Origin: an uncultured Eggerthellaceae bacterium
Lineage (GTDB): Bacteria > Actinomycetota > Coriobacteriia > Coriobacteriales > Eggerthellaceae
NCBI GenBank assembly: GCA_910585565.1
Contig: CAJUFC010000206.1
Location: forward strand, 1 to 8,774
Length of the DNA stretch: 8,774 nucleotides
Reading direction: 5' to 3'
The notes beneath the pieces are model-generated. The model searched no databases. It saw nothing but the letters and a program-made list of their open reading frames with translations, and had not been told where the DNA came from. Position 1 is the first letter of the stretch; every line of letters starts with the position of its first letter. Of the stretch, positions 6,522-8,774 are shown piece after piece. Both the position numbers and the translations under genes were made by a program.

Positions 6522-7625
6522 GTGAGCCTGGAAGTCAGCATACGAAAGTCGTTTCCCGCCTTCGAGCTCGACGTGGAGCTGGAGGTGGGCACCGAGACGC
6601 TGGGCTTTTTGGGGGAGTCTGGGTGCGGCAAGTCCCTCACGATGCGCTGCATCGCCGGCATCGAGACGCCGGACGAAGGGCGCATCGTCGTGAACGGGCG
6701 CGTGTTCTACGACTCGGAGCGCAAGATCAACCTGACGTCGCAGCAGCGCAAGACCGCGCTCCTCTTCCAGAACTACATGCTGTTCCCCAACCTGACCGTT
6801 GCGCAAAACGTAGCGGCAGGCATCGGCAAGGAGGTGTCGCGCACGGAGGCTGCCGCCATCGTGGCGGCCGAGCTGCACCGCTTCGGTCTGGACGGCTTTG
6901 ACGAGCGCTATCCCGCGCAGCTCTCCGGGGGGCAGCAGCAGCGCGTCGCCTTGGCGCGCATGCTGGCGGCGCGCCCGGGCATCCTCATGCTGGACGAGCC
7001 GTTCTCGGCCCTTGATGCGCACCTCAAGGGCGTCTTGGAGCAGAACCTCGTGAGCCTGTTCGATGCGTTTGACGGCACCATCTTGTACGTGTCGCACGAC
7101 ATTGACGAGGCGCTGCGCTTTTGCGACCGCATCGCCGTCGTTGAGGCCGGGCGCATCCTCGAGGTGGACTCAGGCGACGATCTGGTCAACCATCCGCAGT
7201 CGGGCGCGGCCATCAAGCTGTCGGGCTGCAAGAACTGCCACAAGGCGCAGCGCACAGGCGAGCATAGCGTGTTCGTGCCGATATGGGGCGTTGAGATCCA
7301 TACCCACGAGGTCGTTCCCGCAGACGTGCGCTTCTTGGGCATTCGGGCGTTCTACATGCCGCGTGCCGAGGGACCGGGTCCCAACAACTTCCACATGCGC
7401 GTCTTTCGCGTGAGCGACTCGCGCTTCGAGCGCACGGTCATGCTCGAGTTCCTTGACGGTGCGCCGATCGCTGACGACGGCCAGACAGACGAGATGTACC
7501 TGCTCAAGAAGCTGCTTTATTGGCGCGTGAGCAAAGGGGTCGAAGGCGCGCTTGCGCTGCCCGAGGTGGGCGACGAGGTGTGGGTCCACATTCCCAGCGA
7601 CAAGGTCTATCTCGCGACGAAATAG
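6522..7625 (+). CDS. modC: Molybdate ABC transporter ATP-binding protein
   Basis: This is the ATPase that powers molybdate import from the cytoplasmic face of ModB. With a GTG start at 6522 it has 367 residues. It shows Walker A GESGCGKS (31-38), Q-loop LLFQN (Gln83), ABC signature LSGGQQQR (134-141), Walker B ILMLDEP (154-160) and switch His192 in VSHD. Residues about 233-367 are a C-terminal regulatory domain. It begins with LSGCKNCH (Cys236, Cys239) and contains PADVRFLGIRAFY, a pattern remembered from clostridial-type ModC proteins with a TOBE-like tail; a classical Mop domain was not recognised. The GTG lies 4 bases after the modB stop and is preceded by a GGGGGTGAT ribosome site. An in-frame ATG at 6492 would add ten residues and overlap modB by 26 bases; it is considered less likely. 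Cotranscription with modB is strongly implied. Confidence 0.94.
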   Translation: MSLEVSIRKSFPAFELDVELEVGTETLGFLGESGCGKSLTMRCIAGIETPDEGRIVVNGRVFYDSERKINLTSQQRKTALLFQNYMLFPNLTVAQNVAAGIGKEVSRTEAAAIVAAELHRFGLDGFDERYPAQLSGGQQQRVALARMLAARPGILMLDEPFSALDAHLKGVLEQNLVSLFDAFDGTILYVSHDIDEALRFCDRIAVVEAGRILEVDSGDDLVNHPQSGAAIKLSGCKNCHKAQRTGEHSVFVPIWGVEIHTHEVVPADVRFLGIRAFYMPRAEGPGPNNFHMRVFRVSDSRFERTVMLEFLDGAPIADDGQTDEMYLLKKLLYWRVSKGVEGALALPEVGDEVWVHIPSDKVYLATK

Positions 7626-7640
7626 CCGCGCTATGCGTCC

Positions 7641-7681
7641 GCGCCGCGGCGCCCTTTCCTGAAAGGGTCTACAGGAAAGGG
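7641..7681. repeat. Palindrome and long perfect inverted repeat downstream of modC
   Basis: GCGCCGCGGCGC (7641-7652) is a perfect 12-base palindrome. It is directly followed by CCCTTTCCTG (7652-7661), a 10-base spacer AAAGGGTCTA, and CAGGAAAGGG (7672-7681), a perfect 10-pair inverted repeat. The spacer itself begins AAAGGG, so CCCTTT can pair either with it or with the outer arm. This may end modC transcription, though no proper T-run follows, or may belong to the leader of the reverse transcriptase gene. Confidence 0.4.
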
Positions 7682-7821
7682 GATGCTCTCACGCGCAGAG
7701 GGCACCAATCGCGCCGAACATCGTTTTGGTTGCCGCTGAGGCGGACTCTATGGGTATCATTCATGACATTTCTGACCATGGCGCCCGTCGGCGCCGCACA
7801 CGCACGTAGAGGCGCGCACGA
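7682..7821 (+). other. Structured leader of the reverse transcriptase gene
   Basis: No gene was recognised here. Visible pairings are TGCTCTC (7684-7690) with GAGGGCA (7698-7704), including one G-U pair; CCGC (7733-7736) with GCGG (7741-7744) around TGAG; GGCGCC (7780-7785) with GGCGCC (7790-7795) around CGTC; and CTCTA (7746-7750) with TAGAG (7807-7811), which would cover the ribosome site of the next gene. Promoter boxes are poor: TTGCCG (7730-7735) and TATCAT (7755-7760) are 19 bases apart. Several defence reverse transcriptases are encoded next to a structured non-coding RNA, so this is a place to look for one; that is inference only. Confidence 0.3.
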
Positions 7822-8774
7822 GTGGATTTGCATAAGCTGGGACAGCGATCGTTCAACCGGCAGATGCTGAGATACGGGTATCTGTCCGAACAGGTGCCGG
7901 AGTGTTTCTCCAGCGCCAGCTTTGGCGACCACGTTCTCGAGATCATGAAGATCATCCGCGGGCATGTCCCTTGCGAGCCGGTGACGCTGTCCACCTACAA
8001 GACCGGGCCGTCGCGGCGCATCATCTCGATTCCCAACCCGTATGCCTACGCTGCCACGGTCAAGCTCATGGGCGACAACTGGAAGATGCTCAGGGACCAG
8101 GCGGTCTCCGAGAACTCGCTTTCGCGAATCATCTATTGCCGGCGCTACCATGACGGGCTGGCCGAGGCGCTGAACAACGAGCAGACGCGCTTGCACTACA
8201 AGTCGAAAAGCACGCTCGTCAAGAACGTGAAGGCGTGCATGGCGGCGTCTCTCGGATTTCGTTATCGGCTCAAGGTCGACATCTCGTCGTGCTATGACTC
8301 CATCAACCCGCGCACGCTCTTTTGGGCGCTCTTCGGCAGGGAGCAGGCCGAGCGCTTCATCTTGCATGGCCCCTCGGCGAAGGCGCAGGCTTCCTTCGAC
8401 TTCGCCAAGCGTCTCGCCAAGAGCGTCTCCTTCCAGAGCAACGATCGGCAAAACGGCATCATGACCGGTCCGTACACGTCCCGGATATTCTCCGAGGTCG
8501 TGCTGTCGTGCATCGACCGGGACCTGAGAGGCGCGCTGGGCAAGCGCTATTTCTTTGCCTTTCGGCGCTATGTGGACGACTACCGGTTCTTCTTCAAGAC
8601 CGAGTCGGAGGTAACCGCTGCGCTCACGAAGATCGAAGAGATACTGGCGGGATACGATCTCAGGCTCAACCATTCAAAGACAACCGTGGATATTTATCCA
8701 TTTGAATCTTTCCAGTCATTGCGGCGGCGCTACGAGGAGGTATACGACGATGCGGGCATGTGTGCGCTGCTGAG
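7822..8774 (+). CDS. Reverse transcriptase of Abi/UG (DRT-like) type, 3' end outside window
   Basis: The frame stays open to the right edge, giving 317 visible residues of an RNA-directed DNA polymerase. Landmarks are SRRIISIPNPYAY (64-76), palm motif A RLKVDISSCYDSI (149-161, catalytic Asp153), NGIMTGPYTSRIFSEVVLSCID (211-232, read as NGIMTGPYTSRIF and SEVVLSCID), the RRYVDDY active site (248-254, Asp252 and Asp253) and LRLNHSKTTVDIYPFES (280-296). The IPNP motif, the SR after the TG, and the PF following KTxVD resemble AbiK/AbiP2 and related UG reverse transcriptases that act in phage defence, some by protein-primed, template-free DNA synthesis. Retron (YADD, VTG) and group II intron features are not seen. 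Met214 stands where GIPTG-type proteins have Pro. GTG at 7822 is chosen: an in-frame TAG lies at 7807, and AGAGG (7808-7812) is nine bases upstream. ATG at 7864 is the alternative. Fold and catalytic class are near certain; the exact subfamily is not. Confidence 0.88.
   Translation, partial: MDLHKLGQRSFNRQMLRYGYLSEQVPECFSSASFGDHVLEIMKIIRGHVPCEPVTLSTYKTGPSRRIISIPNPYAYAATVKLMGDNWKMLRDQAVSENSLSRIIYCRRYHDGLAEALNNEQTRLHYKSKSTLVKNVKACMAASLGFRYRLKVDISSCYDSINPRTLFWALFGREQAERFILHGPSAKAQASFDFAKRLAKSVSFQSNDRQNGIMTGPYTSRIFSEVVLSCIDRDLRGALGKRYFFAFRRYVDDYRFFFKTESEVTAALTKIEEILAGYDLRLNHSKTTVDIYPFESFQSLRRRYEEVYDDAGMCALL

Noticed and set aside
7683..7739. 18-codon open frame (MLSRAEGTNRAEHRFGCR) with an AGGA six bases upstream
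   Set aside because: The ribosome site is acceptable, but the frame is very short, lies inside the paired structures and has no recognisable feature. Evidence is not enough for a gene call.
7626..7821. Retron-type msr-msd RNA upstream of the reverse transcriptase
   Set aside because: The protein has RYVDDY rather than the retron-style YADD and shows no VTG motif in the visible part. The flanking a1/a2 repeat layout was not identified. A different type of RNA remains possible.
7669..8673. 334-codon minus-strand open frame across the reverse transcriptase
   Set aside because: The plus strand carries clear reverse transcriptase motifs in order; the antisense product shows none.
1..8774. CRISPR array, tRNA or rRNA genes, insertion sequence ends, integrase or attachment site
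   Set aside because: None was seen on reading through. No repeated spacer pattern, no tRNA-like cloverleaf and no transposase or integrase protein is present in the window.

Overview
The window comes from a high-GC bacterial chromosome. Gene content and style (a GlnR-like winged-helix regulator beside a type I glutamine synthetase, a PolA without proofreading residues, a clostridial-looking ModC) fit a gut actinobacterium of the Coriobacteriia, perhaps Eggerthellaceae. That placement is inference from protein character and base composition; there is no rRNA or other marker in the window. Every convincing gene lies on the + strand.

Bases 1-3793 are housekeeping. They hold the 3' end of a glutamine synthetase gene (glnA), which overlaps by one base (TGATG) an OmpR-type regulator with a degenerate receiver domain. 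After a 52-base gap comes a complete DNA polymerase I gene (polA). The glnA/regulator overlap suggests a nitrogen-linked unit resembling actinobacterial GlnR.

Bases 3794-7625 hold a molybdate (or tungstate) ABC importer. A good sigma-70-type promoter with repeated GAATNNTCC motifs lies in front of the lipoprotein binding protein modA. A 201-base leader with several hairpins separates modA from modB. modB is unusual: an ordinary ~228-residue permease is preceded by a signal peptide and about 225 residues of unrecognised extracytoplasmic sequence. modC, the ATPase, follows with a 4-base gap. Together they would capture the oxyanion outside the membrane and import it for molybdoenzymes.

Bases 7626-8774 are the accessory part. 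After a 196-base gene-free stretch rich in inverted repeats, a reverse transcriptase gene begins at a GTG at 7822 and runs off the right edge with 317 codons visible. Its motifs (a RYVDDY active site, and a proline/phenylalanine pair just after the LNxxKT motif) resemble the abortive-infection/'unknown group' (Abi/UG, DRT) reverse transcriptases of antiphage defence rather than retrons or group II introns. This gene and its structured leader are the best candidate for an undescribed system. Its C-terminal half and any partner genes lie outside the window.
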